A DNA stretch of 64,000 nt, from positions 1,178,001 through 1,242,000 of the forward strand of contig NZ_CP104275.1 in assembly GCF_025244925.1 (NCBI RefSeq), given 5' to 3'. Position 1 is the first letter of the stretch; each line of letters opens with the position of its first letter. A model generated the notes under the pieces. It searched no databases. It saw only the letters and a program-made list of their open reading frames with translations, and was not told the origin of the DNA. Origin of the DNA: Arthrobacter zhaoxinii. GTDB lineage: Bacteria; Actinomycetota; Actinomycetes; Actinomycetales; Micrococcaceae. Shown here piece by piece: positions 7,467 through 17,309 of this stretch. Both the position numbers and the translations under genes were made by a program.

Positions 7467-9692
7467 ATGGAGGGTCCCGAAATTCAGTTCTCAGAAGCCG
7501 TTATTGACAACGGCAAATACGGCAAGCGCGTCATCCGGTTCGAAACCGGCCGCCTCGCCCAGCAGGCAGCCGGCTCCGCGATGGTCTACATTGACGAAGA
7601 CACCGCACTGCTCTCGGCCACCTCGGCCGGCAAGTCCCCGCGCGAAGGCTTCGACTTCTTCCCGCTGACCGTGGACGTCGAGGAGCGTATGTACGCTGCC
7701 GGCCGCATCCCGGGCTCGTTCTTCCGCCGCGAAGGCCGCCCGTCCACCGAGGCCATCCTGGCCTGCCGCCTGATGGACCGCCCGCTGCGCCCCGCCTTCG
7801 TGAAGGGCCTGCGCAACGAGGTTCAGATCGTGGTCACCATCCTGGCGATCAACCCCGACGTCCTTTACGACGTTGTTGCGATCAACGCTTCCTCCATGTC
7901 CACCCAGCTGAGCGGCCTGCCGTTCTCCGGCCCGATCGGCGGCGTCCGCGTTGCCCTGGTCGACGGCCAGTGGGTTGCCTTCCCGAAGCACTCCGAGCTC
8001 GAGCGCGCCGTGTTCTCCATGGTGGTAGCCGGCCGCATTGCCGGTGACGACGTCGCCATCATGATGGTGGAAGCCGAAGCCACGGACAACGCCTGGACCC
8101 TCATCAAGGAAGAGGGCGCCACCGCCCCGACCGAAGAGGTTGTTGCAGAAGGCCTGGAAGCGGCGAAGCCGTTCATCAAGGTTCTGTGCGACGCCCAGTC
8201 GGACCTGGCTGCCCGCGCCGCCAAGCCCACCGTCGAGTTCCCGATCTTCCTGGACTACCAGGACGACGTGTACGAGGCCGTTGAAGCCGCAGCCGGCGAG
8301 AAGCTGGCCAAGGTCTTCTCGATCGCCGACAAGCAGGAGCGCGACGCTGCTGCCGACGAGCTGAAGAACGAAGTCAAGGCCGCACTGGCCGAGAAGTTCG
8401 AAGGCCGCGAAGGCGAAGTCTCCGCTGCTTTCCGTTCCGTCACCAAGCAGGTTGTGCGCCAGCGCATCCTCAAGGAGCAGGTCCGCATCGACGGCCGCGG
8501 CCTGACGGACATCCGCCAGCTCACCGCCGAGGTAGAGGTTCTGCCCCGCGTGCACGGTTCGGCCATCTTCGAGCGCGGCGAAACCCAGATCATGGGTGTC
8601 ACCACGCTGAACATGCTGAAGATGGAACAGCAGATCGACTCGCTGTCGCCGGTAACGCGCAAGCGCTACATGCACAACTACAACTTCCCGCCGTACTCCA
8701 CCGGTGAGACCGGCCGCGTGGGTTCGCCCAAGCGCCGCGAAATCGGCCACGGTGCCCTTGCCGAGCGCGCACTGATGCCGGTGCTGCCCACGCGTGAAGA
8801 ATTCCCGTACGCCATCCGCCAGGTCTCCGAAGCCCTGAGCTCCAACGGCTCCACCTCCATGGGTTCGGTCTGCGCCTCGACGCTGTCCATGCTCAATGCC
8901 GGTGTGCCGCTGCGCGCTCCGGTGGCAGGCATCGCCATGGGCCTGGTCTCCGACCAGGTTGACGGCGAAACCCGCTACGCAGCCCTGACCGATATCCTCG
9001 GCGCCGAAGATGCCTTCGGCGACATGGACTTCAAGGTTGCCGGTACCTCCGAGTTCGTCACGGCCATCCAGCTGGACACCAAGCTCGACGGTATCCCCGC
9101 CTCCGTGCTGGCAGCAGCACTGAAGCAGGCCCGCGAAGCCCGCCTCCACATCCTCGACGTGATGCAGGCCGCGATCGACGCACCGGACGAGCTCTCCGAG
9201 TTCGCGCCGCGCATCATCTCGGTCAAGATCCCCGTGGACAAGATCGGCGAGGTCATCGGCCCGAAGGGCAAGATGATCAACCAGATCCAGGAGGACACCG
9301 GCGCTGACATCTCCATCGAAGATGACGGCACCGTCCTCATCGGCGCAACCGACGGCGGCTCCGCCGAGGCTGCCCGCTCGGCGATCAACGCGATCGCCAA
9401 CCCGCAGGTCCCCGAGATCGGCGAGCGTTACCTCGGTACGGTAGTCAAGACCACCACCTTCGGTGCCTTTGTCTCCCTGACCCCGGGCAAGGACGGCCTG
9501 CTGCACATCTCCGAGCTGCGTAAGCTCGCCGGCGGCAAGCGCGTAGACAACGTCGACGACGTCGTCTCCGTAGGCCAGAAGGTCCAGGTCGAAATCACCA
9601 AGATCGATGACCGTGGAAAGCTTTCGCTCTCCCCGGTGGTTGCTGAAGACGCCGAAGGCGAAGAAGCAGCAGAAACCGAGTCTGCAGAGTAA
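7467..9692 (+). CDS. pnp: Polyribonucleotide nucleotidyltransferase (PNPase)
   Basis: A 741-residue PNPase, the phosphorolytic 3'-5' exoribonuclease. The layout is standard: first RNase PH domain (about 15-150), an all-helical linker, second RNase PH domain with [12 protein letters not shown] and [14 protein letters not shown], then a KH domain with [12 protein letters not shown] near 600 and an S1 domain beginning at [17 protein letters not shown]. The C-terminus is acidic. The ATG at 7467 is chosen because GGAGGTGAC precedes it and [12 protein letters not shown] is the usual actinobacterial beginning; the frame is open 45 bases further upstream. The next gene starts directly after the stop. 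Confidence 0.98.
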   Translation: MEGPEIQFSEAVIDNGKYGKRVIRFETGRLAQQAAGSAMVYIDEDTALLSATSAGKSPREGFDFFPLTVDVEERMYAAGRIPGSFFRREGRPSTEAILACRLMDRPLRPAFVKGLRNEVQIVVTILAINPDVLYDVVAINASSMSTQLSGLPFSGPIGGVRVALVDGQWVAFPKHSELERAVFSMVVAGRIAGDDVAIMMVEAEATDNAWTLIKEEGATAPTEEVVAEGLEAAKPFIKVLCDAQSDLAARAAKPTVEFPIFLDYQDDVYEAVEAAAGEKLAKVFSIADKQERDAAADELKNEVKAALAEKFEGREGEVSAAFRSVTKQVVRQRILKEQVRIDGRGLTDIRQLTAEVEVLPRVHGSAIFERGETQIMGVTTLNMLKMEQQIDSLSPVTRKRYMHNYNFPPYSTGETGRVGSPKRREIGHGALAERALMPVLPTREEFPYAIRQVSEALSSNGSTSMGSVCASTLSMLNAGVPLRAPVAGIAMGLVSDQVDGETRYAALTDILGAEDAFGDMDFKVAGTSEFVTAIQLDTKLDGIPASVLAAALKQAREARLHILDVMQAAIDAPDELSEFAPRIISVKIPVDKIGEVIGPKGKMINQIQEDTGADISIEDDGTVLIGATDGGSAEAARSAINAIANPQVPEIGERYLGTVVKTTTFGAFVSLTPGKDGLLHISELRKLAGGKRVDNVDDVVSVGQKVQVEITKIDDRGKLSLSPVVAEDAEGEEAAETESAE

Positions 9693-11093
9693 ATGCCGGA
9701 AAACTCCGATGGAAACCGTCCCGTGTCCCCTTCCTCACCGAAGGGGCACGGGACGGTTGTCCAGCTTCCGCTGACCACCTTGTCCTCCGACCCGACCCTC
9801 GTTGTCGGCACTCCGGGAGGCGCCGTCGTGCGCCGTTCGGTATTGCCCGGCGGCGTCCGGGTCCTGACGGAGGAAATGCCCGGCCAGCGCAGCACGGCCA
9901 TCGGATTCTGGGTTGGTGTCGGCTCGCGGGATGAAGCCGCGGGCCGGCACGGCTCCACACACTTCCTTGAGCACCTGCTGTTCAAGGGCACCAGCCGCCG
10001 CTCGGCGCTGGATATTGCCTCGGCATTTGACGAGGTGGGCGGTGAGTCCAACGCGGCCACCGCCAAGGAAAGCACCTGCTACTACGCACGGGTGCTGGAC
10101 ACCGATCTGCCGATGGCCATCGACGTCATCACCGACATGGTGACGTCCGCCGTCCTGGACCCGGAGGAACTGGAACAGGAACGCGACGTCATCCTGGAAG
10201 AGATCGCCATGGACAATGACGATCCGGCCGATCTCTGCCACGAAAAGTTTTCCGAGGCGGTCCTCGGGGACCACGCCCTCGGCCGTCCCATCGGCGGCAC
10301 CCCCGACGCCATCCGCAGCGTGTCCCGCGAAGCGGTCCTCGACCACTACCGGCGCTACTACCGGCCTGAAGAGCTGGTGGTCACCGCCGCCGGGGGACTG
10401 GACCACGAGGAAGTCTGCGCACTGGTGCTGCAGGCACTGGAGGCCGCCGGCTGGACGCTGGACCCGGAAGCAACGCCCGCACCGCGGCGCGAGACCGCCC
10501 CGGCCGTGATTTCCGGTACCGCCGGCGTACAGGTCATCAACCGTCCCGTGGAGCAGGCCAACATCGTGATGGGCTGCCCCTCGCTGACCGCCACGGATGA
10601 CCGCCGCTTCGCGATGAGCGTGCTGAACACCATCCTCGGCGGTGGCATGTCCTCCCGCCTGTTCCAGGAGATCCGCGAGAAGCGCGGCCTGGTCTATTCC
10701 ACCTACTCGTTCTCGGCGTCGTACGCCGACGCCGGCTACTTCGGTATGTACGCGGGCTGCTCGCCGGCCAAGACCCGTCAGGTCATCGACCTGCTCGGCA
10801 GCGAACTCGAGCGCCTGGCCGCGGACGGCGTGGAGCCGGCCGAGTTGGCCAAGGCCCTGGGCCAGATCTCCGGCGGCATGGTGCTCGGGCTGGAGGACTC
10901 CGGTTCCCGGATGTCCCGCCTGGGCCGTGCCGAACTGGTCAGCGGCGAGTTCATCGACATCGACGAGTCCCTGCGGCGGATCCATTCCGTCACCGCCGAA
11001 CAGGTGCAGGAACTGGCTGCGGAACTTGCTGCGGCACCCCGCACCATCACCGTGGTGGGCCCGTTCGAGTCGGCCGCCGAACTGGGCTTCTAA
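9693..11093 (+). CDS. M16 family zinc metallopeptidase
   Basis: A 466-residue member of the pitrilysin/mitochondrial processing peptidase family. The inverted zinc motif HFLEH is at residues 90-94, and the distal glutamate lies in the DVILEEIAMDND region near 170. The second half-domain carries a GGGMSSRLFQEIREKRGLVYS stretch. It therefore has the active half plus the inactive half expected of this family. The first 40 residues are a polar extension. Its ATG is adjacent to the pnp TAA, so it is co-transcribed with pnp, an arrangement common in actinobacteria. The true substrates of bacterial members are poorly known. Confidence 0.92.
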   Translation: MPENSDGNRPVSPSSPKGHGTVVQLPLTTLSSDPTLVVGTPGGAVVRRSVLPGGVRVLTEEMPGQRSTAIGFWVGVGSRDEAAGRHGSTHFLEHLLFKGTSRRSALDIASAFDEVGGESNAATAKESTCYYARVLDTDLPMAIDVITDMVTSAVLDPEELEQERDVILEEIAMDNDDPADLCHEKFSEAVLGDHALGRPIGGTPDAIRSVSREAVLDHYRRYYRPEELVVTAAGGLDHEEVCALVLQALEAAGWTLDPEATPAPRRETAPAVISGTAGVQVINRPVEQANIVMGCPSLTATDDRRFAMSVLNTILGGGMSSRLFQEIREKRGLVYSTYSFSASYADAGYFGMYAGCSPAKTRQVIDLLGSELERLAADGVEPAELAKALGQISGGMVLGLEDSGSRMSRLGRAELVSGEFIDIDESLRRIHSVTAEQVQELAAELAAAPRTITVVGPFESAAELGF

Positions 11094-11098
11094 CCCTT

Positions 11099-11151
11099 AA
11101 CCGCAAAGGCACACCCGGGACGGATCTCGTCCCCGGTGTGCCTTTGCGGTT
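11099..11151. terminator. Long inverted repeat between convergent genes
   Basis: A 17-bp perfect outer stem (11099-11115 with 11135-11151) encloses a further CGGGACG/CGTCCCG pairing around a short loop. No T run follows on either side. It lies between the M16 peptidase (plus) and moaD (minus), so it may stop transcription both ways or shield 3' ends. Confidence 0.6.
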
Positions 11152-11175
11152 ACTGCGGGCTTTACCCGCCGGGCT

Positions 11176-11436
11176 TTACCCGCCGGCGAACGGCGGCAGG
11201 ATATCCACGACGTCGTCCCGCTGCAGCAGCAGGTCCGGATTCCGGGCAGCGGTTTCGTTGACCAGGAACGTGCTGCGCGCAATCACCGTGGCCAGGGCCG
11301 GGGCCCCGGTAGCGGGGGAGGGATACCGCACGGACAGTTTCTCCGTCAGTTCAGCCAGCGTCAGCGGCCCCTCGTCCAGGTGTTCTTCTTCTATGCCGGC
11401 TGCTGCCTTCGCAGCGCCGAAGTATCGGATCAGCAC
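11176..11436 (-). CDS. moaD: MoaD-like molybdopterin synthase sulfur carrier subunit
   Basis: An 86-residue ubiquitin-fold protein ending in Gly-Gly (PPFAGG), the tail that is adenylated and thiocarboxylated to donate sulfur in molybdopterin synthesis. The middle has the usual VNETAARNPDLLLQRDDVVDILPP end-strand pattern. It begins on the base next to the moaA stop codon on the same strand, so moaA-moaD form a unit. The partner subunit moaE is 7 kb away on the opposite strand. Confidence 0.92.
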   Translation of the reverse strand: MLIRYFGAAKAAAGIEEEHLDEGPLTLAELTEKLSVRYPSPATGAPALATVIARSTFLVNETAARNPDLLLQRDDVVDILPPFAGG

Positions 11437-12600
11437 TTAGCCGCCTATCGCGCTCATGGTTCGGTCGGGCTGGACATAGTCGGCGTCGCCGAGCCCGGTG
11501 TGGCCCATGCCGTGGGCCTTGGGCTTGCCCCACATGGCTTCCTGCCAGCGGCGGACGACGGCGTCGTCATCCACTCCGCTGCGCAGCAGGTCCCGGAGAT
11601 CGGTTTCCTCGTGGGAGAAGAGGCAGCTGCGCACCTTTCCTTCCGCCGTGATCCGGGTGCGGACGCATTCGGCGCAGAACGGCTCGGTGACGGAGGCAAT
11701 GATGCCCACCGTTCCGACCACCGTTGCCGGATCGGCGTTCCGGCGCACCTCCCACCGCTGGGCCGGGGCGCCGCCGCGCTCCCGGGGATCCGGCGTCAGC
11801 ACGAAGTCCCGTTCCAGCAGTGTCCGCATTTCCAGGGCAGTGATCATCCCGTCCCGGGTCCAGCCATGGTCGGCGTCCAGCGGCATCTGCTCGATGAACC
11901 GCAGTTCGAAGCCGCGGCTGACCGCCCACTCCAGCAGGTCAGGGGCCTCGGCGTCGTTGATGCCGCGCATCAGCACGGCGTTGATCTTTACCAGGCCCAG
12001 GCCCACGCGGGCGGCTTCCTCGATGCCGCGCAGCACCCGGTCCAGGAACGGGCGGCGGGTGAGCTGGGCGAAGGTGTCCGGATGCAGGGAATCCATAGAC
12101 ACGTTGATCCGGGTCAGCCCCGCGTCCTTCAGCGCCTGGGCCTTCTTGTCCAGGCCGAGGCCGTTGGTGGTCAGCGAAATGGGCAGGTCCGGGTGATTCG
12201 CACGGATGCCCGCCACGATCTCCACCAGGTCCGCACGCACCAGCGGCTCACCGCCGGTCAGCCGTAGTTCGCGCACGCCCAACCGGTCCACGCCAAGGCG
12301 GACCAGGCGGACGATTTCGTCCCGGGCGAGCACCTTGTCCCGCGCCAGCCAGTCGAGGCCTTCCGCGGGCATGCAGTAGGTGCAGCGCAGATTGCATTTG
12401 TCCGTGAGGGAAAGCCGCATGTCGGTGGCCTTCCGGCCGTACCGGTCCAGCAGGCCGTCCGCCGGCGTGAGCGCAAGCGCAGACGCGGGAGGGGGCAGGG
12501 GAGCGGTTGAAGTGCTGCTTCCCACCGGCGCTTGGTGGGCGCTGATGTCTGATGTACTGGGGGAAGGGCTGATTACAGGCATTCCCAGCTGAGTTCCCAT
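11437..12600 (-). CDS. moaA: GTP 3',8-cyclase MoaA
   Basis: A 387-residue radical SAM enzyme that, with MoaC, converts GTP to cyclic pyranopterin monophosphate. The radical SAM cysteines are at 69, 73 and 76 in CNLRCTYC. The second cluster cysteines appear in FCAECVRTR and SCLF near the C-terminus. The protein ends in Gly-Gly, as MoaA does. The N-terminal 50 residues are Ser/Pro/Ala-rich, longer than in E. coli; an internal start at MPVISP cannot be excluded. It is divergent from modA across a 38-base gap. Confidence 0.95.
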   Translation of the reverse strand: MGTQLGMPVISPSPSTSDISAHQAPVGSSTSTAPLPPPASALALTPADGLLDRYGRKATDMRLSLTDKCNLRCTYCMPAEGLDWLARDKVLARDEIVRLVRLGVDRLGVRELRLTGGEPLVRADLVEIVAGIRANHPDLPISLTTNGLGLDKKAQALKDAGLTRINVSMDSLHPDTFAQLTRRPFLDRVLRGIEEAARVGLGLVKINAVLMRGINDAEAPDLLEWAVSRGFELRFIEQMPLDADHGWTRDGMITALEMRTLLERDFVLTPDPRERGGAPAQRWEVRRNADPATVVGTVGIIASVTEPFCAECVRTRITAEGKVRSCLFSHEETDLRDLLRSGVDDDAVVRRWQEAMWGKPKAHGMGHTGLGDADYVQPDRTMSAIGG

Positions 12601-12626
12601 CCCTCGAGGTTACGCCCTTTCACAGT

Positions 12627-12632
12627 TAGGCT
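12627..12632 (+). promoter_or_regulatory. -10 hexamer TAGGCT of modA, leaderless type
   Basis: TAGGCT ends six bases before the modA ATG at 12639, so the transcript probably begins at the start codon. The gap to the divergent moaA is only 38 bases. Confidence 0.6.
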
Positions 12633-12638
12633 CTATAA

Positions 12639-13475
12639 ATGCGCTTTGTCCACCGGGCTCCCCGGGCCCTGGCAGCGTGTGCAGTGATGATTCTCACTGC
12701 TTCCGCGGCCGCCTGCACGTCCCCCGGGCCCGCCGGTACCGCGAACGGAGGCGGGGCCGGGATTACGGTCTTTGCAGCTTCCTCACTCACGGACGTGGTG
12801 GAAAACCTCGATGCGGCGTACGACGGCGGCGGGCGGCTGCGCGTCAACGTGGGCTCCAGCAGCCAGCTCGTGGCGCAGTTGGAGTCCGGGGCGGAAGCAG
12901 ACGTGGTGATTACCGCCGACCTCGAGGCGCTGGAACCCCTGCGGAACGGGCTGGACCGTGAGACGGTGCTGGCTAGCAACCCCCTCGTGCTGGCCCTGGC
13001 CGCGGGCAACCCGGCCGGGATCACAGTGTTACGCAATGTTGCGGCCGACGGCGTCCGGGCCGCCCTGTGCGCGCCCTCTGTCCCGTGCGGCCGCGCGACG
13101 GAGCGGGTGCTGAAGGCGGCGGGCCTGTCCGTTCCGGCACCGAGCCTGGAGGACAGCGCCCGCTCGGTGCTGACCAAGGTTTCCAGCGGCCAGGCTGACG
13201 CGGGGTTTGTCTACCGGACCGATGCCCTGGCCGCCGCACAGGCCGGCGTAACCTACCTGCCGCTGGAGGATCCCGAACCGAACCGGTATCCGGCAGCACT
13301 GACCCAGCAGGGAGCCGGCCGCGCGGAGGCAGCAGCATTCTATGAGTGGCTCACGGGTCCCGAAGCGGCAGCCATCCTCGCGGAGGCCGGGTTCGGACCG
13401 GCGGATCCCGGCAGCACCCCGGAAGCCACGGACCCCGCCCCAGGCAGCACCCCGGGGAGCACCGATGCCCCGTAG
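12639..13475 (+). CDS. modA: Molybdate ABC transporter substrate-binding lipoprotein
   Basis: A 278-residue binding protein. The signal sequence (RALAACAVMILTASAAAC) ends in a lipobox with Cys at about residue 26, so it should be lipid-anchored outside the membrane. The mature part opens with ITVFAASSLTDVVENL and has VGSSSQLVAQLESGAEADVVITAD, typical of ModA. The C-terminal 25 residues are a Pro/Gly/Ser/Thr-rich tail (DPGSTPEATDPAPGS) unlike most ModA proteins. The next gene overlaps its end. Neighbouring molybdenum cofactor genes support molybdate as the ligand. Confidence 0.93.
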   Translation: MRFVHRAPRALAACAVMILTASAAACTSPGPAGTANGGGAGITVFAASSLTDVVENLDAAYDGGGRLRVNVGSSSQLVAQLESGAEADVVITADLEALEPLRNGLDRETVLASNPLVLALAAGNPAGITVLRNVAADGVRAALCAPSVPCGRATERVLKAAGLSVPAPSLEDSARSVLTKVSSGQADAGFVYRTDALAAAQAGVTYLPLEDPEPNRYPAALTQQGAGRAEAAAFYEWLTGPEAAAILAEAGFGPADPGSTPEATDPAPGSTPGSTDAP

Positions 13476-14322
13476 GACGTCCGAAACCCTCCGGGCCGCA
13501 GCCCCCGGAAGCCCGTCCGCGATGAGCCGGGAAGCGCGTGCCACCACCCCCGGCTGGCTGTGGATACCGGCCGGACTTGCCCTGCTCCTGTGCGCCGGGC
13601 CGGTTGCCGCCCTGCTGCTCAACGTCCCCTGGACCTCGCTGCCGGAACTGCTGGGAACGGACAGCGCCCGAACGGCGCTGGGACTCTCCCTCGCCACCTC
13701 CGCCGGGTCTACGCTGCTCTGTGTCCTGCTGGGGCTCCCGCTGGCCGTGCTGCTCAGCAAGCTTGAGGGTCCCTGGATCCAGCTGATGCGCGGCATCCTG
13801 CTGATCCCGCTGGTGCTCTCGCCGGTGGTCTCCGGCATCGCCCTGCTGTACTTCTGGGGCCGGGAGGGGATTGCCGGGAAGCTGCTGGGTGCCGTGGGCG
13901 TGGACGTGGGGTACTCACCCGCCGCCGTCGTTATTGTCCAGGTATTTGTCTCCCTGCCGTTCTTCGTGGTCGCGTCGCTGAACAGCCTGTCCGCGGTGGA
14001 CCGTGACCTGGAGATGGCCGCTGCCACCTCCGGCGCCGGTCCCACCGCGATCCTGCGCCACATCACCCTGCCGCTGGCGCTTCCCGGCATTGTCGCCGGG
14101 ACCCTGCTGGCCTTCGCCCGTTCGCTGGGCGAGTACGGAGCCACCATCACGTTTGCCGGCAGCATCGAGGGAAGCACCAGGACCCTGCCGTTGCAGATCG
14201 AGCTGAGCCTGAACTCCAACCAGCCCCAGGCAGCCCTGGGCATCTGCCTGCTGCTTATTGCCCTGTACCTGATGGTCCTGCTGCTGGCCCGGATCGCCAC
14301 CGGACGGCTGCTGCCGCGATGA
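13465..14322 (+). CDS. modB: Molybdate ABC transporter permease
   Basis: A 285-residue permease with about six membrane segments. The ATG at 13465 overlaps the modA stop; an in-frame ATG at 13522 is another possible start. The cytoplasmic EAA-type loop reads AAATSGAGPTAILRHITLPLALPG and is the docking site for the ATPase. The segment LGEYGATITFAGSIEGSTRTLP is typical of ModB. No ATPase gene (modC) follows; the next gene overlaps by four bases and encodes a molybdoenzyme. Confidence 0.92.
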   Translation: MPRRTSETLRAAAPGSPSAMSREARATTPGWLWIPAGLALLLCAGPVAALLLNVPWTSLPELLGTDSARTALGLSLATSAGSTLLCVLLGLPLAVLLSKLEGPWIQLMRGILLIPLVLSPVVSGIALLYFWGREGIAGKLLGAVGVDVGYSPAAVVIVQVFVSLPFFVVASLNSLSAVDRDLEMAAATSGAGPTAILRHITLPLALPGIVAGTLLAFARSLGEYGATITFAGSIEGSTRTLPLQIELSLNSNQPQAALGICLLLIALYLMVLLLARIATGRLLPR

Positions 14323-15890
14323 GCAGCCAGGACCCGACCCGCCGCCGGTCCGCCGGCGGACCCCCGCGCCCGAACCGGCGGTGGGCCGCTGCCGCAGGGC
14401 TGGTCGCCGCCGGACTGGGCGTGGCTGCCGGCGAGCTGCTTGCCGCCATCGTCAGCCCGTCGCTTTCCCCGGTGTCCGGAGTCGGCTCGGTAGTCATCGA
14501 CGCGGTTCCGGGTCCGGTCAAGGATGCCGCCATCGCCCTCTTCGGCACGGCCGACAAAGCCGCACTGCTGGTCGGCATGGGACTGGTCATTGGCCTGGCT
14601 GCGGTGGCCGCCGGGGTTCTGGAACTGCGCCGCCCGCCGGCCGGAGCCGCTGTCCTGGGACTCTTCGGGGCAGCCGGCCTCGCAGCGGTCCTCTCCCGCC
14701 AGCAGTTCTCGGTGCTGGCCGTCCTGCCGCCGGTGGCGGCCGCCGTGATCGCCGTCCTGGTCCTGCGTGCGCTCACCGCGCGGGTCCGGAACCTGGCTGC
14801 GGCGCAGACGGACGACGACGCCGCAGTGCGCCGGCGCACGGTAATAACCTCCGTGGGCGGGGGAGCGGCGGTGGCCCTGCTCGGTGCCGCCCTCGCCGGC
14901 ATAGCCCGCGGCGGGCAGGTTGGCGTCACTGCCCTGCGGGAGACGGTGCGCCTTCCCGTGCCGGCCCGCCCGGCTGCGGCACTGCCGGCCGGTGCCGGGC
15001 TCGCCGTCGACGGGCTGGCGCCGCTGGTGACCCCCGCCGCGGATTTTTACCGGATCGACACCGCCCTCAGCGTGCCGCTGATCGATCCGGCGGACTGGCG
15101 GCTGCGGGTCACCGGCATGGTGGAGCGTGAGGTGGAGCTGAGCTACGCCGAGCTGCTCGCAGCGCCGCTGCAGGAAAGCTACGTCACGCTCGCCTGCGTT
15201 TCCAATGAGGTGGGCGGGGACCTGATCGGCAACGCCCGCTGGCTGGGCCTGCCCGTGCGGGAACTGCTGGCCCGGGCCGGTGTCCGGCCCGGCGCGGACA
15301 TGGTGCTTTCCACGAGCCGGGACGGCTGGAGCGCCTCCACACCCCTGGAGGCGCTCACCGATGACCGCGATTCGCTGCTGGCCGTGGGGATGAACGGGGA
15401 ACCGCTGCCCCTGGAACACGGATTCCCTGTCCGGCTGGTGGTGCCCGGACTGTACGGCTACGTTTCCGCGACCAAGTGGGTCACCGAGCTGCGGGTCACC
15501 CGGTTCGCGGACGAGACCGCCTACTGGACGGACCGGGGGTGGGGCGAGCGCGGCCCGATCAAGCTCTCCTCACGCATCGACGTGCCCGGAAGGTCACCGG
15601 TGACGGCAGGAACCGTCACGGTGGCCGGGACGGCGTGGGCGCAGCACACCGGCATCAGCGCCGTTCAGGTGCGCGTGGACGACGGCGGCTGGCAGGACGC
15701 GGAACTGGCTCCCGGCATCTCGGCGGACACCTGGCGGCAGTACCGCATTTCGGTGGACCTGGCACCGGGGGAGCACAACATCACCGTCCGGGCGGTAGAC
15801 GCCAACGGTGTTCGGCAAGCGGAAGAAAAACGGCCGGTGCTTCCCGACGGAGCCACCGGACTGCATAGAATTCGGGTGACGGCGCGCTGA
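14319..15890 (+). CDS. Membrane-anchored molybdopterin-dependent oxidoreductase (sulfite oxidase family)
   Basis: A 523-residue protein. The N-terminal 190 residues contain about five membrane segments (near 22-45, 50-65, 80-98, 105-120, 125-145 and 180-200, some weak). From about 230 the sulfite oxidase/YedY-type fold follows. The molybdenum-ligand cysteine is at about 293 in VTLACVSNEVGGDLIGNARW, and the GYVSATKWVTEL motif is conserved. A C-terminal Ig-like dimerisation domain (QVRVDDGGWQDAEL) completes it. The active domain would face the outside. Its start overlaps the modB stop, so it belongs to the modAB operon. The substrate is unknown. Confidence 0.9.
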   Translation: MSSQDPTRRRSAGGPPRPNRRWAAAAGLVAAGLGVAAGELLAAIVSPSLSPVSGVGSVVIDAVPGPVKDAAIALFGTADKAALLVGMGLVIGLAAVAAGVLELRRPPAGAAVLGLFGAAGLAAVLSRQQFSVLAVLPPVAAAVIAVLVLRALTARVRNLAAAQTDDDAAVRRRTVITSVGGGAAVALLGAALAGIARGGQVGVTALRETVRLPVPARPAAALPAGAGLAVDGLAPLVTPAADFYRIDTALSVPLIDPADWRLRVTGMVEREVELSYAELLAAPLQESYVTLACVSNEVGGDLIGNARWLGLPVRELLARAGVRPGADMVLSTSRDGWSASTPLEALTDDRDSLLAVGMNGEPLPLEHGFPVRLVVPGLYGYVSATKWVTELRVTRFADETAYWTDRGWGERGPIKLSSRIDVPGRSPVTAGTVTVAGTAWAQHTGISAVQVRVDDGGWQDAELAPGISADTWRQYRISVDLAPGEHNITVRAVDANGVRQAEEKRPVLPDGATGLHRIRVTAR

Positions 15891-15937
15891 GGTCCTTCTT
15901 CCGCCTGCCCCCGCCCGTCCACGTCCCAAGGAGGAAC

Positions 15938-17263
15938 ATGTCCGCATCTCCGGCACCGCAGAGTGTCCCGGCATCGGCAGCTGCGCCTGGTCCTGCCGCC
16001 GGACGGCGGGAGGTGGCGGCGCACCGTGAAGCCGTCGAAGACCTCCTGCGGACCTGGTTCCTGGCGCATCCGCCCGCCCACGAGAGCATTGCGCTTGGCG
16101 AGGCTGCCGGACGGCTCCTCGCGGCCGACGTCCGGGCGCCGGGGAACCTGCCGCCCTTCACCAACTCGCAGATGGACGGCTACGCGGTGCGCACCGCCGA
16201 CCTCGCTGCCGGGAGCCGGCCGGACGGCATCCCCGGTTCGGTCCGGCTGGCCGCAGCCGCGCCGATTCCCGCCGGTTCGGCACCGCCGCCGCTGCTTCCC
16301 GGAACAGCCGCGCCCGTGATGACGGGGGCCATGCTGCCCGAGGGGGCCGACGCCGTCGTACCGATCGAAGCCTGCACCCCGGACTACTTCGTTCCCGCCG
16401 GCTTCCTTCCCGCCGACGGCACCGGAAGCACCGTGGAGGTCCCTGCGGAAACCCCGTCGGGGCAGTTTGTCCGCAGGGCGGGCAGCGACATTTCCGCCGG
16501 CGCCCCCGCCCTCCCCGCAGGCTCCGTGCTGGGTCCGCTGCAGCTGGGCCTGCTGGCCGCCCTCGGCCTGGACCGCGTCACCGTCCGGGCCCGGCCGCGG
16601 GTGCTGCTGCTGACCACCGGAGACGAGGTCGTGGAACCGGGCCGGCCGCTGGGACCGGGCCAGATCCACGATGCGAACACCACCCTGCTCCGCAGTTCGC
16701 TGGAGGAGGCGGGGGCGCAGGTGCTCCGGTCCCGGATCCTGGCCGACTCGCCGCAGGAATTCACCGCCCGGCTCCGCGCCGACATCGCCGCGGACGCCCC
16801 GGACCTGGTCCTGAGCTCCGGCGGCATCAGCAAGGGCGCCTACGAGGTGGTGCGCCAGGGTCTCGCGGCCGCCGATGTCGCGTTCCTGTCCGTAGCCATG
16901 CAGCCGGGCGGGCCGCAGGGCATCGGCACGGTGGAGGGCGTCCCGTTCCTCGGGTTCCCCGGCAATCCCGTCAGCTCGCTGGTGTCCTTCGAGATGTTCC
17001 TCCGCCCGGCACTGACTGCGGTCACCGGGGCACCGCGGCCCCGGACCGAGGTGCAGGCCCGCCTGACCGCGCCGCTGGGCAGTCCCGCCGGCAAACACCA
17101 GGTACGCCGGGGGCGGTACACCGCCGGAACGGTGGAACCCGTGGGCGGACCGGGGTCCCACCTGCTCCACGCGCTGGCCGCCTCCAATGCCCTGATTCCC
17201 GTGCCCGTGGGCACCGAGCGCCTCGAGGCAGGCGCAGAAGTGACAGTATTACTACTGGAATAA
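15938..17263 (+). CDS. moeA: Molybdopterin molybdotransferase MoeA
   Basis: A 441-residue MoeA, which inserts molybdate into adenylylated molybdopterin. Visible motifs include NSQMDGYAVRTADL near 80, PVMTGAMLPEGADAVVPIE, the MoCF-binding TTGDEVVEPG and LVLSSGGISKGAYEVV, and GFPGNPVSSLV. The N-terminal 35 residues are an Ala/Pro-rich extension. The ATG follows AAGGAGG by six bases. It continues the molybdenum operon 47 bases after the oxidoreductase gene. Confidence 0.95.
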   Translation: MSASPAPQSVPASAAAPGPAAGRREVAAHREAVEDLLRTWFLAHPPAHESIALGEAAGRLLAADVRAPGNLPPFTNSQMDGYAVRTADLAAGSRPDGIPGSVRLAAAAPIPAGSAPPPLLPGTAAPVMTGAMLPEGADAVVPIEACTPDYFVPAGFLPADGTGSTVEVPAETPSGQFVRRAGSDISAGAPALPAGSVLGPLQLGLLAALGLDRVTVRARPRVLLLTTGDEVVEPGRPLGPGQIHDANTTLLRSSLEEAGAQVLRSRILADSPQEFTARLRADIAADAPDLVLSSGGISKGAYEVVRQGLAAADVAFLSVAMQPGGPQGIGTVEGVPFLGFPGNPVSSLVSFEMFLRPALTAVTGAPRPRTEVQARLTAPLGSPAGKHQVRRGRYTAGTVEPVGGPGSHLLHALAASNALIPVPVGTERLEAGAEVTVLLLE

Positions 17264-17309
17264 CCCAACAGCGTCCTGCCCGGACGCCGTGCCCTGAAAG
17301 GACCCTCCC

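Noticed and set aside
7491..9506. Open frame of 671 codons on minus opposite pnp
   Set aside because: Antisense to pnp, no recognisable domain and no ribosome site. It mirrors sense codon use.
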